Assembly: GCA_945874115.1 (NCBI GenBank)
Contig: CAMCFD010000042.1
Span: forward strand, 1 to 13,960
Direction: 5' to 3'
From: Rickettsia typhi
GTDB taxonomy: Bacteria > Pseudomonadota > Alphaproteobacteria > Rickettsiales > UBA1997
DNA length: 13,960 bases
Shown: positions 1 to 6,425 of the stretch, piece after piece
How the letters are laid out: every line of letters starts with the position of its first letter
How positions within the stretch are numbered: position 1 is the stretch's first letter
Position numbers and translations under genes: made by a program
Notes under the pieces: generated by a model
Seen by the model: only the letters and a program-made list of their open reading frames with translations
The model's database searches: none
What the model was told of the DNA's origin: nothing

Positions 1-159
1 GCAATTAAAATGTCGCGGATAAAGCCAAAAACACGTGACATCGAAATAAAAAATGACACAGTAAACGCAGAGCGAAAAATTGACATTTTCAAAAGTTTGA
101 ATGAATATAATATCGCAAAGATCGTACAAATTTTAGACGACTCGCCAAATTTATTCTAA
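1..159 (+). CDS. 3' end of an unrecognised protein (partial)
   Basis: Frame 1 is open from the first base to TAA at 157-159 and gives 52 residues, ending ...IAKIVQILDDSPNLF. The start lies outside the window. The fragment is charged and probably helical, with no motif I recognise, so no function is offered. It is too short to stand as a complete gene, but the frame is stop-free and has ordinary AT-rich codon use. Its last 9 bases overlap the last 9 bases of the opposite-strand membrane protein gene, so the two genes end tail to tail. Confidence 0.5.
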   Translation, partial: AIKMSRIKPKTRDIEIKNDTVNAERKIDIFKSLNEYNIAKIVQILDDSPNLF

Positions 160-588
160 AATATAGCCGAGGAAAACAACGATGTATAATAGGTCAAGAG
201 CAATTAAAATGCTTACATTGTCCCATTTTGAAATAGGTTCTTGCAAAAGAATTTTTCGCATAATCGAGCGCGGCAAGTTGCGAATTTTTTCTGCACGCAA
301 ACGCTTTTTTTCTTCCTTAGAAACTTTTATTTTTTTAGGTCGACATCTTTCTAGAGCGAAAATATGCCACGAAAAATAAGCAATGGCAAGGCTTGACAAT
401 GAAAGATCAAGAATGTCACTCGTGCTAATTTTAATAATTTTATTGACAATAAAATAGAAAAATAAATAGGCAACAAAGCCCCACCAGCGGATTAATATTT
501 TAATGTCTTCTTCGCCTTTTGACGATGCTCGAAATGATTTGTCAATTTTATTTAATAGCGCAGAAAGATAGTTTAAAATATTTTGCAT
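151..588 (-). CDS. Small three-helix membrane protein, unknown function, downstream of nuoC
   Basis: This 145-residue protein starts at ATG 588, only 11 bases after the nuoC stop, so it is probably the last gene of a nuoABC transcript. Three hydrophobic segments are visible, at about residues 34-53, 59-79 and 125-144. Between the second and third lies a strongly basic loop (about residues 80-115, rich in Lys and Arg) that is likely cytoplasmic. No catalytic motif is visible and I do not recognise the family. In many bacteria nuoC is followed by nuoD; here this protein takes that place. It does not resemble NuoD, a soluble 49-kDa subunit. A role in complex I assembly would be a guess from position alone. 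Confidence 0.7.
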   Translation of the reverse strand: MQNILNYLSALLNKIDKSFRASSKGEEDIKILIRWWGFVAYLFFYFIVNKIIKISTSDILDLSLSSLAIAYFSWHIFALERCRPKKIKVSKEEKKRLRAEKIRNLPRSIMRKILLQEPISKWDNVSILIALDLLYIVVFLGYILE

Positions 589-599
589 GATTAAAGAAA

Positions 600-1214
600 T
601 TATTTTTTATTTTCACTGTTTGCAACCGCATATTGCGTGCCTTGCCAAGGCATTTCAAAATCGAATTCGCGAAATTCTTGCATTAATTTTGCCGGCTCAT
701 ATATCACTTTTTTTTGCGCCTCGTCATAGCGAACTTCCTTGTAGCCCGTAAGTGGAAAGTCTTTGCGCAACGGATGACCTTCAAAACCATAATCGGTTAA
801 AATTCGGCGCAAATCAGGGTGATTATCAAAGATAATTCCATACATGTCGAAAGCCTCGCGTTCAAGCCAATTAGCGGTGCTAAAGACTTTTGAAACAGTT
901 TCAACTTGTTCGCCTTCATTAAGCGCAACCTTAATTGTGATGCGATTATTTAACTTCAAACTCAATAAATTATAAATGACTTCGAAGCGCGGAGACCTTA
1001 TAGAAAGCATGTCGGCGCCAAATAAATCGAGCAAAATTTTAAACGATAAATTTTTATCATCGCGCAAAAATGTCAGAAATTTTGTAATTTTTTCAGCTTC
1101 AACATATATTATCAAATTATCGTTGGCTATTGGCTCAACAGCTTTAATATCAGCAAAATTCTGCTTGATATATTCCAATTGTGCACCTAAATTTTTCGTT
1201 AAATTTTGCGACAT
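600..1214 (-). CDS. nuoC: NADH-quinone oxidoreductase subunit C (30-kDa subunit)
   Basis: NuoC is a peripheral-arm subunit of respiratory complex I, next to NuoB and NuoD at the quinone-binding connection on the cytoplasmic face of the inner membrane. The 204-residue protein carries the complex I 30-kDa signature at about residues 118-139: ERE, then FDMYGI, then HPDLRRIL. Next comes GFEGHPLRKDFPLTGY at 143-158. It is a stand-alone NuoC, not the NuoCD fusion of enterobacteria. The length is normal for alphaproteobacteria. The start ATG at 1214 lies 28 bases after the nuoB stop and has no Shine-Dalgarno motif. It sits in the order nuoA-nuoB-nuoC on the minus strand. Confidence 0.96.
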   Translation of the reverse strand: MSQNLTKNLGAQLEYIKQNFADIKAVEPIANDNLIIYVEAEKITKFLTFLRDDKNLSFKILLDLFGADMLSIRSPRFEVIYNLLSLKLNNRITIKVALNEGEQVETVSKVFSTANWLEREAFDMYGIIFDNHPDLRRILTDYGFEGHPLRKDFPLTGYKEVRYDEAQKKVIYEPAKLMQEFREFDFEMPWQGTQYAVANSENKK

Positions 1215-1242
1215 TTTTAATTTTTTATTTTCGATTAATTTA

Positions 1243-1770
1243 TTATCTTTTGAAAAAACCGCCAGTTCTTCTGATTTTTCTTTGTAAAGTTAAAATTCCG
1301 TAAAGCAGCGCCTCCGCTGTTGGCGGACAGCCCGGAACATAAACATCGACAGGAACAATACGATCACAGCCGCGAACGACCGAATAAGAATAGTGGTAAT
1401 AGCCGCCGCCATTAGCGCACGAGCCCATCGAAATAACATAGCGCGGCTCGGCCATTTGGTCATAAACTTTGCGAAGTGCCGGCGCCATTTTGTTGGTGAG
1501 AGTTCCTGCGACAATCATAACGTCTGATTGGCGTGGAGACGGGCGAAAAACCATTCCGAAACGGTCAAGATCATAACGCGAAGCCGCAGTTTGCATCATT
1601 TCAACCGCACAGCAAGCAAGGCCGAAAGTCATAGGCCAAAGCGATCCTGTGCGCGCCCAATTTGCCAAATCGTCAAGCTTCGCAGTCACAAAACCTCTAT
1701 TGTTGATTTCGTCTGCAACCTGATTTAGCAAGGCGTCTTGGTTTAGCGGACTTAATAATTTTTCGTTCAT
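1243..1770 (-). CDS. nuoB: NADH-quinone oxidoreductase subunit B (PSST, N2 cluster)
   Basis: NuoB binds the terminal [4Fe-4S] cluster N2 that passes electrons to quinone in complex I. The 175-residue protein shows all four expected ligands: the tandem Cys53-Cys54 in GLACCAVEMM, Cys118 in MGSCANGGG and Cys148 in VPGCPPTAE. The N-terminal region NRGFVTAKLDDLANWARTGS is of the alphaproteobacterial/mitochondrial type. The length is complete. ATG 1770 was chosen because it gives the usual N-terminus; it lies 25 bases after the nuoA stop. The gene is the middle member of the nuoABC run. Confidence 0.98.
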   Translation of the reverse strand: MNEKLLSPLNQDALLNQVADEINNRGFVTAKLDDLANWARTGSLWPMTFGLACCAVEMMQTAASRYDLDRFGMVFRPSPRQSDVMIVAGTLTNKMAPALRKVYDQMAEPRYVISMGSCANGGGYYHYSYSVVRGCDRIVPVDVYVPGCPPTAEALLYGILTLQRKIRRTGGFFKR

Positions 1771-1795
1771 ATTCTAAAAAAGTTATAATTAAAAT

Positions 1796-2182
1796 CTATT
1801 TCCAATCAAGCGCACCGCGCTTCCATTCATAAATAAATCCGATAGTAAGAAGAGTTAAAAATGTCATCATTGACCAAAATCCAAATACACCGATTTGCTT
1901 CAAAGACACGGCCCACGGGAATAAAAAGGCAATTTCAAGATCGAAAATTATAAACAAAATCGCAACCAAATAAAATTGAACGTCAAATTCGTTTCTCACC
2001 GGCCCCTCACCTTCAAATCCGCACTCATAAGGCGAATTTTTTTCTTTATCAGGCTTTCTTGCTGCGATAATAAAAGGAATTATAGTAATGACAACAGACA
2101 AGCCAATTGCGATAGCTAAAAAGAAAATTATTGGCAAATATTGTGACGAAACATTGAAGGAATAAGCAGAAAGTAAATTCAT
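1796..2182 (-). CDS. nuoA: NADH-quinone oxidoreductase subunit A (ND3)
   Basis: NuoA is a small inner-membrane subunit of complex I whose first loop reaches toward the quinone site. The 128-residue protein has three hydrophobic helices, at about residues 16-40, 69-90 and 99-119. The conserved loop PYECGFEGEGP is at 51-61, followed by FDVQFYLVAILFIIFDLEIAF, which carries the membrane acidic residues Asp81 and Glu83. It is full length. It is the first gene of the minus-strand nuo run, so a promoter is expected between it and the divergent dapA. I could not find a convincing -35/-10 pair there. Confidence 0.97.
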   Translation of the reverse strand: MNLLSAYSFNVSSQYLPIIFFLAIAIGLSVVITIIPFIIAARKPDKEKNSPYECGFEGEGPVRNEFDVQFYLVAILFIIFDLEIAFLFPWAVSLKQIGVFGFWSMMTFLTLLTIGFIYEWKRGALDWK

Positions 2183-2409
2183 TTTACCTAAAAATTTGAT
2201 TAATAATTTATGTTGCTGACAAAAATAACAGATTTCTTATAAAAATAAAGCTTTTTTTTGTTTTTGCTGACACTAAATCAATTATATGGCAATTTAGGGC
2301 GAAGATTTATGAAAAACCTCAAATTTTGCCAAAAACAACAAACTTACTTGCAAATATTAAATTTTTATATATTATTGGTCGCACAAAGTTAATTCAATTA
2401 AATAAAATT
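2183..2409. promoter_or_regulatory. Divergent nuoA/dapA intergenic region
   Basis: This 227-base region must carry promoters for nuoA (leftward) and dapA (rightward). For dapA, TTGCAA at 2348-2353 and TATTAT at 2370-2375 with a 16-base spacer are a plausible but weak pair, giving a start about 30 bases before the dapA ATG. TTGCTGACA occurs twice in the same orientation (2213-2221 and 2264-2272), 51 bases apart. An A-rich/GC/T-rich palindromic tract (AAAAATAAAGCTTTTTTTT) lies at about 2241-2258. None of these is a firm regulatory call in such AT-rich DNA. Confidence 0.35.
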
Positions 2410-3279
2410 ATGTTTACAGGACTATACACAGCACTTGTTACGCCTTTTAAAAATGGCAAAGTTGATGAAAAAGCTCTCGAAAAATTGGTCGAATTTCAGA
2501 TTAAAAACAAGGTTGATGGAATCGTTCCGTGCGGCACTACTGGTGAATCGCCAACACTTTCTCACGACGAACATAATCGCGTAATTGAAATTTGCGTGAA
2601 AGTGGCAAAAAAAAGAGTGAAAGTTATCGCGGGAACCGGCTCTAATTCTACTGAAGAAGCGGTTTTGATGACAAATTATGCCAAAAAAGTTGGAGTTGAT
2701 GGTTGTTTAATTGTCGCGCCTTATTACAACAAACCAACGCCAGAAGGGGTTTTTCAGCATTTTAAAGCACTTGACGCTTGCAAAATTCCACTGATAATTT
2801 ACAACATTCCTGGGCGCTCTGTTATCAACATTTCTGACGAAAATTTGGCGCGAATCGCCGAACTTAAAAATGTCGTTGGCATTAAAGACGCTACGGGCGA
2901 CTTGGCTCGCATGGCAACGCTTCGCTTACTTATCAAAAAAGAATTCGCTTATTTATCAGGAGAAGACGCGACAGCCGTGGGTTTTAACGCAATGGGTGGC
3001 AATGGTGTAATTTCAGTCACCGCAAATATTGCCCCAAAACTGTGTGGAGACCTACAACGCGCTTGCTTAAAGCATGATTATAAAACCGCGCTTAAAATTC
3101 AAGATAAATTGACTGATTTACACATGGCAATGTTTTGCGAAACCAATCCAATTCCCATCAAATATGCTGCGCACTTAATGGGATTATGCGAAAAAGAAAT
3201 TAGATTACCATTGGTTGAAGCTTCAAAGCCAGCAAAAGAGCGCATCGCCAAAGAAATGAAAAAAATCGGATTAATTTAG
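2410..3279 (+). CDS. dapA: 4-hydroxy-tetrahydrodipicolinate synthase
   Basis: DapA condenses pyruvate with aspartate semialdehyde, the first step specific to diaminopimelate and lysine; diaminopimelate is needed for peptidoglycan. The (beta/alpha)8 aldolase has all the key residues: Thr43-Thr44 in CGTTGES, Tyr106 in APYYNKP, Tyr131 and Arg136 in YNIPGR, and the Schiff-base Lys159 in GIKDATGD. The frame is open upstream to a TTG at 2326, but ATG 2410 gives MFTGLYTALVTPF, which aligns with the family N-terminus, and a normal 289 residues. The stop is 1 base before the next gene, which suggests coupled translation. Confidence 0.97.
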   Translation: MFTGLYTALVTPFKNGKVDEKALEKLVEFQIKNKVDGIVPCGTTGESPTLSHDEHNRVIEICVKVAKKRVKVIAGTGSNSTEEAVLMTNYAKKVGVDGCLIVAPYYNKPTPEGVFQHFKALDACKIPLIIYNIPGRSVINISDENLARIAELKNVVGIKDATGDLARMATLRLLIKKEFAYLSGEDATAVGFNAMGGNGVISVTANIAPKLCGDLQRACLKHDYKTALKIQDKLTDLHMAMFCETNPIPIKYAAHLMGLCEKEIRLPLVEASKPAKERIAKEMKKIGLI

Positions 3280-3280
3280 A

Positions 3281-4219
3281 ATGATATATCGAGAAGCTCT
3301 GGCGCAATTAGACGGAGATAATCAAGATAGCGCTCGGGTCTATATGGTGCGCGCGGCACATTATAGAAAAGCTGGTCAACCGATAAACGAAGTCGTTTGC
3401 TACATGAACTCAATCAAAAAAATATTGAAGGAGGACGATTCCGTCATTTATCACTCTTACCCCTATTTAGCGGAGGCCGCCTACAGATCGGGGATTTTTT
3501 TGCAAAAACTCGGGCAAAATCAAGCGGAAATGCCGCCATTATCAGATTCTGATATCGAATTTATTAGAGAAAGATATGACTCTCTAGAAGATAAAGATGA
3601 CGATTATGTGTTTGGGCTTTTTTCTGAAATGATTGCCGATTTTTTTAACCAACTTTGCATCGCTATCAATCCAAAAATATATCACAATATTGCAGCTAAA
3701 GACGGGCATTTTTTGGCTTTAGAAGAGTTAAAAAAGGACCTAAGTGAAGAAGGAGGAGGCCACGAAGAAGAAGCGTTTCGCGACACCGTAGCTAGCTCGA
3801 AAATTCTCGAAAACCAATTTAATTTTGCCACCAAATCACGCTTGGACGAAAGATATTCTCACGCTTATTATTGGTGCCAAAAATATATTTCAAAAGATCC
3901 GACAGAAAATAAAACCAGAGAACAATTAGAAAGAATAATATTGGTTTCAAGTAATCATCTTTCGCAAGAAAAAATAAACCAACTCGATGAGCTTGTTGCC
4001 AAAGAAAAGCGCTCAGAAAGAGCTGATGCAAAATTAATGGAAGAGCAGGAATCTGTAAAAATCAGAAGCTTGATCGATGAAGGAACTTCAAAATCAGCGG
4101 AAGATGCAAGCTTACTTTTGATAAAACGACTTGAAAGAAAAATTGCAAAACCAAATACGAAAGTTCAAAAACCCGACATCGGAATGTTGGCCGATATAGA
4201 TATTGGGTCGATTCGCTAA
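3281..4219 (+). CDS. Unrecognised helical protein, translationally coupled to dapA
   Basis: This 312-residue soluble protein has no signal peptide or membrane segment. Its ATG follows the dapA TAG by one base. The N-terminal part (about residues 7-100) reads as paired amphipathic helices with a TPR-like feel (ARVYMVRAAHYRKAG, then AEAAYRSGIFLQKLG), but no clear TPR consensus repeats. An acidic loop with Gly-Gly-Gly lies near residues 150-165. A charged, helical, possibly coiled-coil stretch runs from about 225 to 290. The C-terminus is basic, then ends GMLADIDIGSIR. I do not recognise the family. In related genomes smpB can follow dapA; this protein is not SmpB. Position suggests co-expression with DapA, not a shared function. 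Confidence 0.8.
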   Translation: MIYREALAQLDGDNQDSARVYMVRAAHYRKAGQPINEVVCYMNSIKKILKEDDSVIYHSYPYLAEAAYRSGIFLQKLGQNQAEMPPLSDSDIEFIRERYDSLEDKDDDYVFGLFSEMIADFFNQLCIAINPKIYHNIAAKDGHFLALEELKKDLSEEGGGHEEEAFRDTVASSKILENQFNFATKSRLDERYSHAYYWCQKYISKDPTENKTREQLERIILVSSNHLSQEKINQLDELVAKEKRSERADAKLMEEQESVKIRSLIDEGTSKSAEDASLLLIKRLERKIAKPNTKVQKPDIGMLADIDIGSIR

Positions 4220-4293
4220 TATTTTTAGGCACAAAAATCACCAGAAGCGCCCTGCCCCGCAAGCAATTGTAATTTTTTGTAATAAAAAACCCT

Positions 4294-4321
4294 TTGAAAT
4301 ATTGATTTTAGGTGCTAGAAT
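4294..4321 (+). promoter_or_regulatory. Predicted sigma70-type promoter of lpxC, flanked by an inverted repeat
   Basis: TTGAAA (4294-4299) and TAGAAT (4316-4321) are separated by 16 bases, and a TGC just before the -10 makes it an extended -10 element. A start near 4328 would leave a leader of about 25 bases before the lpxC ATG at 4354. The core is bracketed exactly by a perfect 7-base inverted repeat, AAACCCT at 4287-4293 and AGGGTTT at 4322-4328. The promoter is read from consensus only. Confidence 0.6.
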
Positions 4322-4353
4322 AGGGTTTATCTTTGATAATAATAAATTTACCG

Positions 4354-5211
4354 ATGGCAATCTCACAAAAAACGATCAACAGTCAAATTTCATGCAGCGG
4401 AATTGGAATTCACTCTGGGTCTGAAGTTAAAATGACATTAAAACCAGCGCAACCAAACAGCGGAATCGTCTTTAAAAGAACCGATATCGAGCCAGAAAAA
4501 TCAATAGTTGAAGCCGATTATAAAAATGTTGTAGAAACCAATTTGGGCACCACAATTGCCAATAAATTCGGCGTAAAAATTTCAACAATCGAACATTTTT
4601 TGGCAGCTATTTGGGGCTGTGGCGTTGACAACCTTATAGTCGAAATCGATAATCAAGAAGTTCCGATTATGGACGGAAGTTCTGAACCCTTTGTTTTCTT
4701 GCTTGAATGCGCCGGAGTCGTCTCGCAAGATGCGGTTCGCGAATCAATTGAAATTATGAAAAAAGTTCGCATCGAAGACGGCGACAAATTCATTGAAGTC
4801 GAGCCTTCGAAAGAATTTTCAGTTGATTTAATAATCGATTTTAATCACAAAAATATCAACCAACAAAAGTTTTTTTATCATTCTGATTTTACGTCATTTA
4901 AAAATGACATTTGCCGCGCGCGAACCTTTGGTTTCAAGCACGAAATTGAATATTTAAACAAAATGGGTTTAGCCAAAGGCGGCTCGCTTGATAATGCAAT
5001 TTTGGTCGATGAAAATGGCGTTGTTAATAAAGACGGATTGCGCTATCAAAATGAATTTGCGCGCCACAAATTGCTCGATTTTATCGGCGACGTTTATCTC
5101 TCGAAACACTACATAATCGGCCATTTCAAGGCTTTTAAATCAGGGCACGGCCTGAACAATAAAATGCTGCACAAATTATTGTCAGATAAAGACGCGTGGC
5201 GCTTGGTTTAA
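4354..5211 (+). CDS. lpxC: UDP-3-O-acyl-N-acetylglucosamine deacetylase
   Basis: LpxC is the zinc-dependent deacetylase that commits UDP-3-O-acyl-GlcNAc to lipid A synthesis. The 285-residue protein keeps the zinc ligands His81 (STIEHFLAA), His238 and Asp242 (FARHKLLDFIGD). It also keeps the catalytic Glu80 and His265 (FKSGHGLNN) and the conserved IMDGSSEPF and ICRARTFGF segments. ATG 4354 gives the family-like start MAISQKTINSQISCSGIGIHSG. An in-frame TTG at 4333 would add only seven residues and lies almost at the predicted transcript start, so it is less likely. The length is slightly short because the E. coli-type C-terminal tail is reduced. It ends 6 bases from the convergent lipoprotein gene, with no terminator visible between them. 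Confidence 0.97.
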   Translation: MAISQKTINSQISCSGIGIHSGSEVKMTLKPAQPNSGIVFKRTDIEPEKSIVEADYKNVVETNLGTTIANKFGVKISTIEHFLAAIWGCGVDNLIVEIDNQEVPIMDGSSEPFVFLLECAGVVSQDAVRESIEIMKKVRIEDGDKFIEVEPSKEFSVDLIIDFNHKNINQQKFFYHSDFTSFKNDICRARTFGFKHEIEYLNKMGLAKGGSLDNAILVDENGVVNKDGLRYQNEFARHKLLDFIGDVYLSKHYIIGHFKAFKSGHGLNNKMLHKLLSDKDAWRLV

Positions 5212-5217
5212 TTTTTG

Positions 5218-5541
5218 TTAACGCAATATATAGCCACGAATCACGGCACGCGGAACATCGCGAAGTGAACATTTCAACATTTCTTCTGGCGGAATTTTCT
5301 TGATGGACATCGAAGCGCCACCTCTAAATCTTAAAATCGTATAATTTTCGTTTGTTTTTTCGCGAATTTTTTGCGCCATAAAATCTTGAATCGCCTCGTA
5401 AACCTCGCTAGAACTAGCATTTTCAACCAAGATTTTTTGCCCAAATTGCGGACAAAAAATTTCGACATCATTTTTTTTGGCACGATTGTCGCCACAAGAA
5501 AAGATAAATAGGAAAGAAAATATCAAAATTTTATTTAACAT
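5218..5541 (-). CDS. Small putative lipoprotein downstream of bamE
   Basis: This 107-residue protein starts with a short hydrophobic segment, LIFSFLFIFSCGDN, whose Cys16 fits a lipobox loosely (I-F-S-C). Lipidation is therefore inferred, not certain. Gly17-Asp18 follow; Asp at +2 is an inner-membrane retention signal in enterobacteria, but here Asp is at +3, so final location is open. Two more cysteines, Cys30 (FCPQFG) and Cys91 (LKCSLRD), could form a disulfide in the periplasm. The middle contains NYTILRFRGGASMSIKK, probably a beta segment. I do not recognise the family. It starts 11 bases after the bamE stop and is very likely co-transcribed with it. Confidence 0.75.
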   Translation of the reverse strand: MLNKILIFSFLFIFSCGDNRAKKNDVEIFCPQFGQKILVENASSSEVYEAIQDFMAQKIREKTNENYTILRFRGGASMSIKKIPPEEMLKCSLRDVPRAVIRGYILR

Positions 5542-5552
5542 ATTTGATAATT

Positions 5553-6002
5553 TTATTGTGGCTTAACCTGCCCTATATTGCTAAACAGCGATTTAAAAAT
5601 ACCGATTTCGTTGCTTTTTACTTCAGTGTGTTTATAAGAAAAATTTATCTTGCTTTCATCACTAAGAGTAAGAGTTTGAAGCTTTTGCAACGTTTCTCCA
5701 TCACTAAATTGCAAAGTTATGATTTTTCTGTCGATGACACTTGGTTTAAAAAATAACAAACTTTTCACGTCTTCTGCGAAATAAATCCAAACTTCGCCGT
5801 CTAAATCAGACATAATAGTCGGAGAACCCATGATCTGTATGGCTTTATCCTTAGTTGTGACGCCTTCCTCCAAAAGATGATAATCTGCCAACTCAATCAT
5901 ATAGCCTCGCTTGTCTACCCTTGAAACGCAAGAGTTTAGAGTAAAAATCAGCAAAATCAGCAAAAAATATTTATTTTGGCAATTTTTTATCAATTTTTGC
6001 AT
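5553..6002 (-). CDS. bamE: Outer membrane assembly lipoprotein BamE (SmpA/OmlA family)
   Basis: BamE is a lipoprotein of the BAM complex that inserts beta-barrel proteins into the outer membrane. The 149-residue protein has a hydrophobic signal (FLLILLIFTLNSC) with lipobox L-N-S-Cys25. After it comes the family pattern: KRGYMIELADYHLLEEGVTT (31-50), then KAIQIMGSPTIMSDLDGEVWIYF (53-75), corresponding to the G-x-(S/T)-x-(D/E)-V/x...LG-(S/T)-P region of SmpA/OmlA domains. A more variable alphaproteobacterial C-terminus follows. Its divergent placement beside rpmF-plsX-fabH matches the usual alphaproteobacterial neighbourhood and supports the call. Confidence 0.87.
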   Translation of the reverse strand: MQKLIKNCQNKYFLLILLIFTLNSCVSRVDKRGYMIELADYHLLEEGVTTKDKAIQIMGSPTIMSDLDGEVWIYFAEDVKSLLFFKPSVIDRKIITLQFSDGETLQKLQTLTLSDESKINFSYKHTEVKSNEIGIFKSLFSNIGQVKPQ

Positions 6003-6199
6003 TGATTTTATTTATTTTTAATATATAATGACATCACAACAACCTAAAAAAGCTTTTTTGTGCAGCTTTAAGCTTAGAATATTTTAAGCAATTAGGTATA
6101 GAAAAAAACTCTAAAAAGCGTTTGCAATTTAAGTTTTTTATCTATTAAATCATTGTTTGATTAAAAAAACAAGCACTACTATTTTAAATTTGTTCAGCC
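6003..6199. promoter_or_regulatory. Divergent bamE/rpmF intergenic region
   Basis: This 197-base stretch separates the divergent bamE and rpmF operons and should hold both promoters. For rpmF a weak pair is TTGTTT (6153-6158) and TACTAT (6177-6182) with an 18-base spacer, which would give a very short leader; an alternative is TTGCAA (6122-6127) with TTAAAT (6145-6150). A perfect 14-base palindrome AAAAAAGCTTTTTT lies at 6046-6059, and AAGCTT recurs nearby. I see no convincing bamE promoter, attenuator or riboswitch. Confidence 0.3.
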
Positions 6200-6403
6200 A
6201 TGGCAGTACCTAAAAAGAAGAAATCAAAATCAAGACGCAATATGCGCAGAGGAAGTAACGGTTCTTATGATGCCAACCTTCCGAACGTTACCGTTGACAA
6301 AACAAGCGGAGAACTTAAACTTTCTCACCACATTTCGCTTGACGGATATTATAATGGTCGTAAAGTTATTGCCGACAAAAAGAAAAAAGAAACAAATTCT
6401 TAA
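6200..6403 (+). CDS. rpmF: 50S ribosomal protein L32
   Basis: The 67-residue basic protein is typical L32: it starts MAVPKKKKSKSRRNMRRG and continues into NVTVDKTSGELKLSHHISLDGYYNGRKV. There are no cysteines, so this is the zinc-independent form found in proteobacteria. It is complete. It leads a canonical rpmF-plsX-fabH operon in which a ribosomal protein is co-expressed with phospholipid and fatty-acid initiation enzymes. plsX begins 22 bases downstream. Confidence 0.97.
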   Translation: MAVPKKKKSKSRRNMRRGSNGSYDANLPNVTVDKTSGELKLSHHISLDGYYNGRKVIADKKKKETNS

Positions 6404-6425
6404 ACAATAAAATTCTTTTTACAAA

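Noticed and set aside
2326..2409. 28-residue N-terminal extension of DapA from an upstream TTG
   Set aside because: The family N-terminus begins at MFTGLYTALVTPF (ATG 2410); the extension has no homologous feel and covers the likely promoter region.
4287..4328. Invertible (phase-variable) promoter switch at lpxC
   Set aside because: Arms of 7 bases only 28 bases apart are too close for known invertase systems, no recombinase gene is present, and lpxC is normally essential.
4333..4353. TTG start for lpxC seven residues upstream
   Set aside because: It lies about five bases from the predicted transcription start and ATG 4354 fits the family start better.
4203..4424. Possible smpB or other gene between the dapA partner and lpxC
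   Set aside because: The 73-codon plus-strand frame overlaps both neighbours and the predicted lpxC promoter and shows no SmpB motifs.
6046..6059. A6-GC-T6 palindrome as an intrinsic terminator
   Set aside because: It lies between divergent promoters, not after a gene end, and an A/T-only stem with almost no loop would not form a stable terminator hairpin.
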